A stretch of 64,000 nt of DNA, taken from Akkermansia muciniphila. GTDB lineage: Bacteria > Verrucomicrobiota > Verrucomicrobiia > Verrucomicrobiales > Akkermansiaceae. Below are positions 7,926-15,214 of this stretch, piece after piece (position 1 is the first letter of the stretch; each line of letters starts with the position of its first letter). The notes beneath the pieces are model-generated. The model was not told the origin of the DNA. It searched no databases and worked only from the letters and a program-made list of their open reading frames with translations. The stretch is taken from NCBI GenBank assembly GCA_004557455.1, contig SFDX01000013.1, forward strand, positions 1 to 64,000, read 5' to 3'. Made by a program: the position numbers and the translations under genes.

Positions 7926-8366
7926 TCAGGCAAAAAAACGCTCCACCAGGGGCTCCTGCACGCGGAACATGCGCTCGCGGTCCTCGGGTTCGTAGTCAAG
8001 ATACCCGTGCAGATGCACCAAACCGTGCACCATGTAGCGGAAGAGCTCCTGCTCGCGGTTCAATCCGTGGGCGGCGGCGTAGGCGGCAGCTGTTTCGCAG
8101 CTCACCACGATCTCACCGTAGGGGAAAGTGATGACATCCGTGGCCGTGGGGTCATTCAGAAAGCGGGCGTGCACATCGGCAATGGTCGCATCATCCACCA
8201 CGGAGATCTCCACCGTCTCCAGCCGAGAGAGGACGTGATCCGGGCCCTCCGGCTCGGCCAGGAGATGAGGCACCAACCGATTGAGCGCGGCGGCCAATCG
8301 CTCGGCCAAGGCTTCATCCGCCCAGCCGCTCTCGGTGTTCATGTAGACTTCAATCTGCGGTATCAT
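7926..8366 (-). CDS. ybeY: Endoribonuclease YbeY, rRNA maturation
   Basis: Metal-dependent RNase involved in 16S rRNA 3' end maturation and ribosome quality control. The conserved region LNDPTATDVITFPYGE and the zinc motif HGLVHLHGYLD, with three histidines in the H-x3-H-x5-H arrangement (HGxxHLxGYD), are intact. With the ATG at 8366 the protein is 146 aa, normal for the family. A TTG at 8402 would add 12 residues. The start overlaps the end of tadA by 17 nt, so the two are translationally coupled. Confidence 0.92.
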   Translation of the reverse strand: MIPQIEVYMNTESGWADEALAERLAAALNRLVPHLLAEPEGPDHVLSRLETVEISVVDDATIADVHARFLNDPTATDVITFPYGEIVVSCETAAAYAAAHGLNREQELFRYMVHGLVHLHGYLDYEPEDRERMFRVQEPLVERFFA

Positions 8367-8856
8367 CTGCCTCTCGTTGACGTTGTTTGCGCTCTTTGGC
8401 AATGGCTCTTGCCTCGCGGAAGAAGCTCCGGAACTGCTCCAAGCATTCCTCCTGCAGCACCCCGCCCTGCACCTCGCAGCGGTGGTTCAGGGGCGGATTG
8501 GAGTCCAGCAGGTTGATCCACCCGCCGCAGGCCCCGCCCTTGGGGTCCGGGATTCCGAAGACAACACGCTGCGGGCGGCAGTGCACCAAAGCCCCCGCGC
8601 ACATGGGGCAAGGCTCCTTGGTGACATACACCGTGCAGCCCTCCAAGCGCCAATCGCCGCAGGCAGCCTGGGCCTCCGCCAAGGCCAGCATCTCCGCGTG
8701 CGCAGTAGCATCCTTGCGGTGCTCCACGCTGTTCCGGCCCCGTGCTATCACGACGCCGTCCTTCACGATCACGCAGCCGCAGGGCACTTCGCCGGCGGCG
8801 CGGGCATCCTCGGCCTCGCGCATCGCCAGCATCATATAGTGTTCGTCCTCGCTCAC
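8350..8856 (-). CDS. tadA: tRNA-specific adenosine deaminase (A34 to I34)
   Basis: Deaminates adenosine 34 of tRNA-Arg(ACG). The zinc-dependent cytidine/adenosine deaminase signatures are clear: TAHAEMLAL (HAE, with the proton-shuttling Glu) and EPCPMCAGALVHCRP (PCxxC). The C-terminal extension carries many charged residues. The start is ambiguous: GTG at 8856 gives 168 aa and is used here, a TTG at 8865 lies directly against the stop of the upstream gene, and ATGs follow at 8826 and near it. No strong Shine-Dalgarno decides. It is in a tight run with the upstream hypothetical gene and ybeY. Confidence 0.92.
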   Translation of the reverse strand: MSEDEHYMMLAMREAEDARAAGEVPCGCVIVKDGVVIARGRNSVEHRKDATAHAEMLALAEAQAACGDWRLEGCTVYVTKEPCPMCAGALVHCRPQRVVFGIPDPKGGACGGWINLLDSNPPLNHRCEVQGGVLQEECLEQFRSFFREARAIAKERKQRQREADDTAD

Positions 8857-8865
8857 GCCGCTCAA

Positions 8866-9363
8866 TCAGCGGAGGGTGATGCGCGGGTCGGTATCCAGCA
8901 GCTCCTGCACGGTGGGCCAACCCTCCGGCGTCTGGTTCTGGAACATGTGCAGGTAGATGGAGACCGCGCCCGCAGGATACTTCTCGAACAGGGTGTCCAC
9001 GGCTTCCTTCAGTTTGTCCGCATCAATCGTCTCCGGCAGGTCATCCACCACGCCGTGCCCGTTGTGCGGAATCCCCAGCTTGTCGATGAAGGTCACCAGC
9101 ATCCCCTCGTGCTTGCGGATCAGCCATACCTGCAGCAGGTGGTCAGCAATCGTCTCCGCCGGCTTCCATGCCAGCATCCGCTTGAGCCACGCAAACTGCT
9201 CCGCCAGCGGCTTCTGCTGCACAAACTCCGGGCGCAGCTTCTTCAGCGCCGCCAGCTCGCGCACTGCCGCGCGGTACACGGCGCGCTCCTGGTTGCGCAT
9301 CCAATCAAGAAAGGTGTTGACGGTCTCTTCATCCGACTTCTGGAAAATGGTGTATGACTTCAT
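8866..9363 (-). CDS. Conserved-looking hypothetical protein, 165 aa
   Basis: I do not recognise this family. Starting at the ATG at 9363 (MKSYTIF) the protein is 165 aa, soluble, without signal peptide or membrane segment, and rich in helices with several Trp residues (DWMRNQERAVYRAA, MLAWKPAETIADH). The second half (VTFIDKLGIPHNGHGVVDD, then a run ending LLDTDPRITLR) reads like a small metabolic or regulatory adaptor domain. It is the first gene of a run with tadA and ybeY, with the stop directly before tadA. A longer reading to 9504 is possible but would pass through the promoter region. Confidence 0.75.
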   Translation of the reverse strand: MKSYTIFQKSDEETVNTFLDWMRNQERAVYRAAVRELAALKKLRPEFVQQKPLAEQFAWLKRMLAWKPAETIADHLLQVWLIRKHEGMLVTFIDKLGIPHNGHGVVDDLPETIDADKLKEAVDTLFEKYPAGAVSIYLHMFQNQTPEGWPTVQELLDTDPRITLR

Positions 9364-9395
9364 GTGCCTGCTTTTATGGTAAAGTGCGTTCCCAC

Positions 9396-9424
9396 ATCCT
9401 ACCACACCCGTCCCCGCCTGTCCA
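9396..9424 (-). promoter_or_regulatory. Candidate promoter for the 9363 gene-tadA-ybeY run
   Basis: TGGACA (9424-9419), 17-nt spacer, TAGGAT (9401-9396) on the minus strand; predicted leader about 25 nt. Confidence 0.4.
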
Positions 9425-9523
9425 GCCTTTATTGCGCGGCATGCCCCGAAAAATCGTATCGGGAGTCCCGCATCGCATCCGTGCATGGTGCCCGGGACTC
9501 TCACCTTTTCCCGCTTTTTATAC

Positions 9524-9552
9524 TTGACATTTCGAACAAAATATGCTACACC
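9524..9552 (+). promoter_or_regulatory. Promoter of the first ankyrin gene
   Basis: TTGACA (9524-9529), 17-nt spacer, TACACC (9547-9552). The -10 box ends 9 nt before the ATG at 9562 and no Shine-Dalgarno is present. Confidence 0.55.
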
Positions 9553-9561
9553 TCAAGCGTT

Positions 9562-10701
9562 ATGCATTCCCCTGAATATTATTTGATGAAGCAAGCAGGA
9601 AGAGGAAACTATGCCGAGGTGAAGGAATTGCTGGCAAACGGGGCCGATGTCAATGCAGCGGACTGTTGCGGTGACACGGCCTTGATCAGGGCTGCATCGG
9701 AGGGGCACGACTCGATCGTCAAGCTGCTGTTGGAGGCAGGGGCTGACTCAAATGCTGCGAATAACAGGGGCATCAATGCTCTGATCGGTGCCTGCGGCGC
9801 AGCTTGGCCGGGCTACGTACCGAGCGAATCTGCACATTATTCGGAGGTCGTCAGGCTTTTGTTAAATGCCGACACGGATGTCAATGCAAAGACAAAGGAG
9901 GATGAAACGGCTCTGATATGGGCCGCCTCCAAGGGGGAAGCAGAGTCCGTTCGCCTGCTGACGGAGGCAGGCGCGGATATCAGCGCCGTGGATGAGCGTG
10001 GCCGCACAGCCCTGATGCGGGCTGCATGGTGGGGGCGGGAAGATGTCATCCGGCTGCTTCTCGAGGCAGGGGCAGATATCGAAGCACGAGACAACGATGG
10101 GTGTACTGCCCTGATGGAGGCCGCCGAGCAAGGGCGCACGGAGGCCGTCACCGTGCTGCTGAATGCCGGGGCGAATCTCCATGCCGGGGACGAAGCTGCG
10201 GAAACAGCTCTGTCGAAGGCCGCAAGAGCAGATGATGCAGAACTTGTCGAGCTGCTGATTGATGCCGGTGCAGATGTCAACGCTGCGACAGAAAACGGCT
10301 CCACCGCTCTGATGGTTTCTGCCGTTTTCGGCCACACGGAGTGCGTCCGGGTACTGGTGGAGGCAGGAGCGAATCTCAATACTGTCGACTGCTGCGGCCG
10401 CTCGGCACTGATGGAGGCCGTTTACAACGAGAACACGGACTGCGCCGAACTTCTCTTGGCAGCGGGCGCAGATGTCCACATCAGGGACAATGAGGGCAGA
10501 ATAGCACTGATGGAAGCCGTTTTATTCGGCGAAACAGAATGCGTGCGCCGCCTGTTGGCCGCCGGCTCAGACGTCAATAACCGAGACACAGACGGCAAAA
10601 CGGTTTTGGACTACGCCGCAATCTCGGACTACGTCGAAGAAGGCGACGAAATATCCGCCCTCCTTCGCGCCGCCGGGGCCAAGAGCTCCGCAGAGTTCTG
10701 A
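9562..10701 (+). CDS. Ankyrin-repeat protein, about ten repeats
   Basis: The 379-aa protein consists almost entirely of 33-residue ankyrin repeats of the pattern G(x)TALMxAA..G..E.VRLLLEAGADVNA. About ten repeats can be counted, with a longer insertion in the third one (residues about 78-95, GAAWPGYVPSESAHY). No signal peptide or membrane segment is seen, so it is probably cytosolic and binds proteins. The start is ATG 9562 rather than the upstream in-frame ATG at 9364, because the promoter lies between them. A shorter paralogue sits at 30832 with the same promoter layout. The partner is unknown. Confidence 0.9.
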   Translation: MHSPEYYLMKQAGRGNYAEVKELLANGADVNAADCCGDTALIRAASEGHDSIVKLLLEAGADSNAANNRGINALIGACGAAWPGYVPSESAHYSEVVRLLLNADTDVNAKTKEDETALIWAASKGEAESVRLLTEAGADISAVDERGRTALMRAAWWGREDVIRLLLEAGADIEARDNDGCTALMEAAEQGRTEAVTVLLNAGANLHAGDEAAETALSKAARADDAELVELLIDAGADVNAATENGSTALMVSAVFGHTECVRVLVEAGANLNTVDCCGRSALMEAVYNENTDCAELLLAAGADVHIRDNEGRIALMEAVLFGETECVRRLLAAGSDVNNRDTDGKTVLDYAAISDYVEEGDEISALLRAAGAKSSAEF

Positions 10702-10798
10702 CCACCCCCCAGACAACCCGAACACTTCCTCCCCCCTACGATGCCGCAGGGAGTCCCGATTTTTGCACGCCTGATTTGACGGAGTGCCGAAAAAAGAG

Positions 10799-10828
10799 TT
10801 GACAAGTACTACCCGAACATGTGATAAT
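10799..10828 (+). promoter_or_regulatory. Promoter-like site before the IS256 remnant
   Basis: TTGACA (10799-10804), 18-nt spacer, GATAAT (10823-10828). It reads toward the broken transposase and may be a relic. Confidence 0.4.
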
Positions 10829-10864
10829 CACCCCCGCACACGAATCCGGAATTAGCCCGGGTGG

Positions 10865-11476
10865 GTGTGTCAGAGAAAGGTACACACCTTATACATCATT
10901 CTACAGAATCGGCCCGCCCTTGTTGTGAGTGACAGCCACATCGGTATCCGCAGGGCCGTCGCCAAGACCCTCACCGGCGTGCCGTGGCAACGCTGTCAGT
11001 TTCACTTTCAACAGAACGCGCGGAGTTATGTTACCGGTAAGCGGCTCAAGAGTTTCGTCGCAGGAGAGATCCGCGCTATTTTCAATTCCGGCAATCGGGA
11101 AGCGGCCGAGAAAAGAAGCGCGATGGCGGTCTCCCTCTTCCGTGAGAAGAAGCAGGATAAGCTCTCGGATTGGCTCGAGGAGAATATTGAGCAATGCCTC
11201 ACCATCATCGATTGCCCGGCGGAGGTTCAGCGCTACATCAGGACCTCCAATATAATGGAATGCGTCAATAGCCAACTCAAGAAGCGCACGAGACTCATTC
11301 CCGTCTTCCCTTCCGAAGCATCTCTGCTAAGATTGCTGACGGCTCGGCTCATGGACCTTTCCGATGAATGGGAAGGTAACTACGGCAGGGCCTACATATC
11401 TCCGGAGAAGCTCGAAATCATAGCAGAGGTGCTTAAGGCAGCGGCACCTCAGCCAAGCCCGAACATCGCTACGTAA
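10865..11476 (+). pseudogene. IS256-family (mutator type) transposase, C-terminal remnant
   Basis: About 200 codons match the C-terminal part of IS256 transposases: VVSDSHIGIRRAV, PWQRCQFHFQQNA (the conserved WQRC...H block with the second Asp region) and the later RTSNIMECVNSQLKKRTR, containing the final Glu helix. Clear similarity begins near 10910. The N-terminal half, including the first catalytic Asp, is missing, so it cannot be active. A 62-bp stretch of this gene (11277-11338) occurs again at 12145-12206. Confidence 0.85.
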
Positions 11477-11550
11477 CCCACAAAAACACAGGTTTAGCAG
11501 AAAGAATTTTTCTGATGGCAGAGATTATCCAGAAAAAAGGCTTGCATCAC

Positions 11551-11654
11551 CAAAAAAGGCTTGACACAGACGATAGAAAATGCAACAATACCTTCAGCCC
11601 CGTTAGTCTAACCAAGAAAAGCCTACTCGGTGTCGAGAAGGGGATACCACCTTA
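11551..11654 (+). repeat. Left copy of a 104-bp inverted repeat
   Basis: This segment matches the reverse complement of 14427-14530 with roughly seven mismatches. It contains TTGACA, a 17-nt spacer and AACAAT, then a conserved leader segment (CAGCCCCGTTAGTCT and GGTGTCGAGAAGGGGATACC). A direct repeat of AAAAAAGGCTTG also occurs at 11533 and 11552. Confidence 0.92.
11561..11589 (+). promoter_or_regulatory. Promoter candidate inside the left inverted repeat
   Basis: TTGACA (11561-11566), 17-nt spacer, AACAAT (11584-11589), giving a leader of about 80 nt before the ATG at 11679. The same box, inverted, is present in the right copy and points leftward. Confidence 0.5.
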
Positions 11655-11678
11655 TTATATGTAGAAGGAGATAAAATA

Positions 11679-12002
11679 ATGCAATTGTTGACGAAGAAAA
11701 ACGTGTTACTTGTACTGCAGATGCTTATTGTGGTCAGCATCCTTATCGGCTTGGTTGCCGGATTGCTCATAGTTAACGAAATGACAGATTTTTATATGCT
11801 GGATGGTGTTTTGTATACCATGCAGCCGGGGGAACAGTTCAAAGCGATGCATGATGCGGTTCACGAATTGATTGACAATAGTATCGTCTACTGCATTGTT
11901 GCCGCTTTTGCTCTGGCTATCTCCTTTATCACTGGGGTGGCGTCCTTTATATTGACATGTTTCCTGAAGACTTCTCCTGATCTGTCAGACAAAAAGATTT
12001 AA
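11679..12002 (+). CDS. Small membrane protein, 107 aa, two membrane segments
   Basis: Not recognised. The protein has a short basic N-terminus (MQLLTKKN), a first membrane helix at about 8-33, a central soluble loop of some 35 residues (YTMQPGEQFKAMHDAVHEL) and a second helix at about 70-95, ending in a charged tail. It has a strong Shine-Dalgarno (AAGGAG, 8 nt before the ATG), unlike the leaderless genes around it. It follows the left inverted repeat, which supplies promoter and leader. Base composition is more A+T rich than the core genes, fitting horizontal origin. Confidence 0.7.
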   Translation: MQLLTKKNVLLVLQMLIVVSILIGLVAGLLIVNEMTDFYMLDGVLYTMQPGEQFKAMHDAVHELIDNSIVYCIVAAFALAISFITGVASFILTCFLKTSPDLSDKKI

Positions 12003-12121
12003 GGAAACGCTGATTAACCCAGTTGCTGCTTCGGAAAACCTGTTTTGAATCTCCTATGCAGGTAGGGGCACTTCGTGTGGGGACGATATAAAAGTAGGAA
12101 AAGAGGGCAAACCTTGTTAAA

Positions 12122-12376
12122 TTGACTATCTCTACACTGAAAAATCAAGAAGCGCACGAGACTCATTCCCGTCTTCCCTTCCGAAGCATCTCTACTAAGA
12201 TTGCTGCCGCCATCGTGCTGTATTGCGACCTGCGTTCCTTCATCGCTGAGCAGGCCGAAGCGCAGGAGAAGACCATCCGCGTGCTGTCCGAGATGTCTGT
12301 CCGATTGCAGACCATCGAGCACCGGATGGAGGTGCTTCACATGCAGCCGCCCCCGGCTCCGAAGAAAGAAGAGTGA
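12122..12376 (+). pseudogene. Chimeric remnant: IS256 fragment joined to a coiled-coil tail
   Basis: Bases 12145-12206 duplicate 62 bp of the IS256 transposase (11277-11338) with one mismatch, but in another reading frame. They are followed by about 50 codons of a convincing coiled coil (AEAQEKTIRVLSEMSVRLQ) ending MQPPPAPKKEE. The tail looks like the true 3' end of a gene whose front has been replaced by transposon sequence. No Shine-Dalgarno is seen before the ATG at 12122. Function unknown. Confidence 0.5.
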
Positions 12377-12417
12377 GCGCGGGGGCAGCTTTTGGGTAAT
12401 AAAAAGCGCAACGCGGA

Positions 12418-12445
12418 TTGACTTTTCACTCTTTTCTTATACAAT
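12418..12445 (+). promoter_or_regulatory. Promoter of the bPH/DUF3592-like gene (leaderless type)
   Basis: TTGACT (12418-12423), 16-nt spacer, TACAAT (12440-12445); 8 nt to the ATG at 12454. Confidence 0.65.
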
Positions 12446-12453
12446 AGGGCGAT

Positions 12454-13530
12454 ATGAAAGGTGAGTTTCAGTCTTTGCCTTCATCCTTAGCAAGCCGGTT
12501 CTCTAAGGAGGTCAGCCCTGACGAACAGGTGCTACTTGTTGAGCAACCCGTTGCAAAAGGAGGCAATAAATTGACTAGGATTTTATCCCTCTCAGCCTTG
12601 TTTGTTTTGATTGGCTTCCCGCTGTTTATCAATGTACTTGTGCCTGAGACTGGAAATCTGGGATTTTTATTCAAGTGCGTTCCTTACGTTTTCTTTGCCT
12701 TGTGTATCCCGATGTGCGTAGTTTTGCTGTTTTCTCCTCTAGTGCTGAAACGCATGAGAAAGAAATCTGCGTATGTCATAACAAATAAGAGAGTAATAGC
12801 CTTGTATCATGTGCCGTTCTTAACGAAAATTCGGTCATATAACATTGAACCCGGCATGATTGAACAAGTGAACCCTCATTGCGATGGTGGCGCGGACGTG
12901 GCCCTTTCCACGACCTCCGGACGAGGATGCCTCCGGGCGGTTTCTCAATTCAGACTTTTTATCGCTACTCTGGGTAGTCTGGGAGTACATGTGCCGTCCC
13001 CGGAGCATTACTCTGCACAAATCCTCAGCTCAGCTCGTATGGGAATTGTGAAACAACTGGTGATTCTTCTTGTGCTTGCGCTGTTCTGTACCTGTGTAGA
13101 TAATTCCACAAAATTGGACGAAGAATTAAGGGCTAGCGGAGTACGTACAGAAGCTCGAATTGTTGGAGTTTCAGAAGAAAAGCAGTCGGTGGGTAGAATA
13201 AGCACCGCCACCATCTACCGCCCCATAGTCCTGTTCACTACTCCTGACGGCAAGCAACATTGGGAGAGCTTGGGCGTTGTTGGTGGTGTTCATTTGTCGG
13301 GTGACGCATACAATCGGCCTTCTTCCATTGGCAAGACTGTAGACATTATTTATAACCCTGCAAAAGTCTCGGATGTTATAGCGGTGGATAATTCAGACCC
13401 CGCGCAGGACTCCCTGATTCAATATTTACGATATGTCGCCTATGTTGCTATAGGTTTTACTGTACTTATGTTGCTTGGCGAAATCAAAGCTTGGCTTTTC
13501 GGGCAGAGAGTCAAAAAAGGAGAATGTTAA
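12454..13530 (+). CDS. Membrane protein with PH-like and DUF3592-like domains
   Basis: The 358-aa protein has two membrane helices at about 43-62 and 71-95, then a bacterial PH-like segment with the hallmark SAYVITNKRVIALY. A third helix lies near 197-212, followed by a DUF3592-like beta domain (RTEARIVGVSEEKQ, YRPIVLFTTPDGK, GKTVDIIYNPAKVSDVIAV) and a last helix at about 330-350. Such proteins are of unknown function; a role in envelope sensing is only a guess. It has its own promoter whose -10 box ends 8 nt before the ATG. It sits inside the inverted-repeat islet and has a lower GC content than core genes. Confidence 0.75.
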   Translation: MKGEFQSLPSSLASRFSKEVSPDEQVLLVEQPVAKGGNKLTRILSLSALFVLIGFPLFINVLVPETGNLGFLFKCVPYVFFALCIPMCVVLLFSPLVLKRMRKKSAYVITNKRVIALYHVPFLTKIRSYNIEPGMIEQVNPHCDGGADVALSTTSGRGCLRAVSQFRLFIATLGSLGVHVPSPEHYSAQILSSARMGIVKQLVILLVLALFCTCVDNSTKLDEELRASGVRTEARIVGVSEEKQSVGRISTATIYRPIVLFTTPDGKQHWESLGVVGGVHLSGDAYNRPSSIGKTVDIIYNPAKVSDVIAVDNSDPAQDSLIQYLRYVAYVAIGFTVLMLLGEIKAWLFGQRVKKGEC

Positions 13531-13731
13531 TATATGAGATACTGCGAATCGGTAGTTCTGAAAGTTACGATAGCCATAGACGCTGCGTTGAATTAATTTC
13601 ATTTTACGGTGGAAGCCTTCCGTGATTCCGTTGCTTTTCGTAAAGCGCCACATTCGGATAATTGGCTCAAACCATTGTCTGATGGTGCGCCCCACCTTCT
13701 TGAATATCTCAGGAGCCTCATGAAGCATCAT
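13531..13731 (-). pseudogene. ISL3-family transposase, C-terminal fragment
   Basis: About 65 codons on the minus strand match the C-terminus of ISL3 transposases: RQWFEPIIRMWRF, then TKSNGITEGFHRKMKLIQR and YGYRNFQNYR. The catalytic front half is absent and the open frame runs on into the neighbouring plus-strand gene without similarity. It is a decayed element. Confidence 0.8.
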
Positions 13732-13741
13732 GGGGTAAAGC

Positions 13742-13770
13742 TTGCCATGAGGTCAGGTCTGTGGTAATAT
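13742..13770 (+). promoter_or_regulatory. Promoter candidate for the 13798 gene
   Basis: TTGCCA (13742-13747), 17-nt spacer, TAATAT (13765-13770). It argues for the ATG at 13798 rather than a TTG at 13774. Confidence 0.5.
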
Positions 13771-13797
13771 GGCTTGTACTTGATATTCTGCAAGATT

Positions 13798-14424
13798 ATG
13801 AATAAGCCGTACGAATCCGTTCTGTCGCTTACGACGGAGTCCGTTGCCGGCATGGCGCCGGTCGAGCTGCGCAAACTTGCCGCCAAGGAGATACACGCAT
13901 TGCTGGCGAAGTACCAGGAGGAGGGGCGAGCACGCAGCTGGTTTTCAGCTATGTTGCTTGGTGTGGTGTTGCCCCACTTTTTCGGCTCGGCTCGCGATGC
14001 CGGGTGCGGGTGTCTGAATATCGCAGTGCCGTTTCTGGGGCTGGGGCATTTGGTGAGCCGTTCCTATATCATGTGGGTGCTGCAGCTGGCGCTTTGCATG
14101 GGAGTGCCTTTCATGCTGTGGCCGGGGCATGACCAGTTCTGGTACGCCATTGGGGTGTCCTATGCCTTGGGAATACTATTTAATCTTCTCTCGTTTTTTG
14201 TGTTGAAGAAAATTGCCTTTGTGCTGCACTGGCTGCACCTGGCGCGCAAGGTGCGCCGCGGGCTTGTCGGCCTGTATGCCGGCGCCCGGGAGCTGGTGCG
14301 ACCATTCTTTGCAAAGGAGGCGGAGTATACTGCATTCTGCGACGAACTGGATACTCGTAAAGTCTGGTATAACCATTTGCTGCAATCCATTTGTCCCGGA
14401 AAAATTGATGAACGCAGACCATGA
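13798..14424 (+). CDS. Integral membrane protein, 208 aa, unknown function
   Basis: Not recognised. The N-terminal 50 residues are soluble (VAGMAPVELRKLAAKEIHAL), followed by hydrophobic stretches at about 51-65, 74-88, 93-110 and 117-140 (YALGILFNLLSFFVLKKIAF). The C-terminus is soluble and basic (LARKVRRGLVGLYAGAREL). A Gly/Cys-rich segment (GSARDAGCGCLN) joins the first two helices. The gene is the last one inside the inverted-repeat islet and its stop lies three bases before the right repeat. No signal peptide. An in-frame TTG at 13774 is an alternative start. Confidence 0.7.
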   Translation: MNKPYESVLSLTTESVAGMAPVELRKLAAKEIHALLAKYQEEGRARSWFSAMLLGVVLPHFFGSARDAGCGCLNIAVPFLGLGHLVSRSYIMWVLQLALCMGVPFMLWPGHDQFWYAIGVSYALGILFNLLSFFVLKKIAFVLHWLHLARKVRRGLVGLYAGARELVRPFFAKEAEYTAFCDELDTRKVWYNHLLQSICPGKIDERRP

Positions 14425-14426
14425 GG

Positions 14427-14530
14427 TAAGGTGGTATCCCCTTCTCGACACCAAGTAGGCCTTTCTTAATCAGACTAACGGGGCTGAAGGTATTGTTGCA
14501 TTTTCTATCGTCTGTGTCAACCCTTTTTTG
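14427..14530 (-). repeat. Right copy of the 104-bp inverted repeat
   Basis: Reverse-complement match to 11551-11654 at about 93% identity by eye. Its internal TTGACA box reads leftward, antisense to the 13798 gene. Confidence 0.92.
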
Positions 14531-14588
14531 CGGCCACCCTCTCCGAGAGCCCCCGAGCGGAAGACGCAGCCTTTATCATTTCCTTAGC

Positions 14589-15029
14589 CTAATTCTCTCC
14601 GTCTTCATCCTTCTTCTGAGGTTTGTAATAGCTGCTACTGCGAGGTACCTCAAGCAGTTCGCATTGACGGGGGCGACTGATCTCGGAAACATCTTTGTCG
14701 AGGAGCTGAGAACGCTGTTTCCCTACAACCCCGGCTCCTTCCATTTTTTTTGATAGCCGCTCCGGCTCAAGTTCACGCTTGCAGAGGGCATTCTTGAGGT
14801 GTTCATTCTCTTGCAGCAGCTTCTTCATTTTTGCATCGTTCTGCGTGCTCCGAAAGTCCCCGGAAAAAGCGGCCTGTCCCTCATCTCTCCATTGCTGAAC
14901 CTGCGCAACGCTGATTTGGTACTCGGAGGCAATCTGTTCGTCGGTCTTCTGACCGAGAGTGGCTTGCCATGCGACCTCTTCCTTCATGGCCGCGCTGTAG
15001 CGACCTCTCTTCTTGATCTTGTTTGCCAT
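14589..15029 (-). pseudogene. IS3-family transposase, OrfA with the start of OrfB
   Basis: The first about 100 codons are an OrfA-type transposase_8 protein: a helix-turn-helix (YSAAMKEEVAWQATLGQKTD, then EQIASEYQISVAQVQQWRDE) and a leucine-zipper-like region. They continue in frame into the first residues typical of OrfB (QLLDKDVSEISRPRQCELLE, then SSSYYKP). The rest of OrfB, with the DDE catalytic core, is missing. In intact IS3 elements OrfA and OrfB are joined by frameshifting; here the in-frame join plus truncation indicates decay. Confidence 0.8.
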
Positions 15030-15179
15030 AATGCGTTAATTTGGTTTGTGTTGCGATGATGCACCCAAACCCATTGGAAATCAAGCCCGGAAGGATTTTC
15101 ATCCTGAGGTGTGTCCGAAAAAGCGAGCACACCATACCCGGCAACAGGCCGAGGCAACGCGGTAAGGCGGAAAAAGGGC

Positions 15180-15208
15180 TTGCCCTTCCCGCCGGGCCGT
15201 GGTATAGT
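15180..15208 (+). promoter_or_regulatory. Promoter of aguB (leaderless type)
   Basis: TTGCCC (15180-15185), 17-nt spacer, TATAGT (15203-15208); only 6 nt to the ATG at 15215. Confidence 0.7.
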
Positions 15209-15214
15209 GCCGCC

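Larger units (their letters stand above)
10865..15029. mobile_element. Insertion-sequence graveyard and accessory islet
   Basis: Remnants of three IS families (IS256 at 10865, ISL3 at 13531, IS3 at 14589) surround three intact-looking membrane-protein genes. Most of the segment between 11500 and 14500 is visibly richer in A+T than its surroundings. A pair of 104-bp inverted repeats (11551-11654 and 14427-14530) frames the membrane-protein genes. No intact transposase remains. The segment lies between the first ankyrin gene and aguB. Confidence 0.7.

Noticed and set aside
5545..7995. 816-codon open frame on the plus strand
   Set aside because: It is antisense to trpB and the thioredoxin-fold gene.
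8866..9363. Assigning the 165-aa protein to DUF5069
   Set aside because: Its N-terminus and spacing do not fit what I remember of that family, so it is left unnamed.
11551..14530. Calling the inverted-repeat islet a phase-variable invertible segment
   Set aside because: No recombinase lies beside it and each repeat carries its own promoter, so inversion would not obviously switch a gene. It is kept only as a possibility in the findings.
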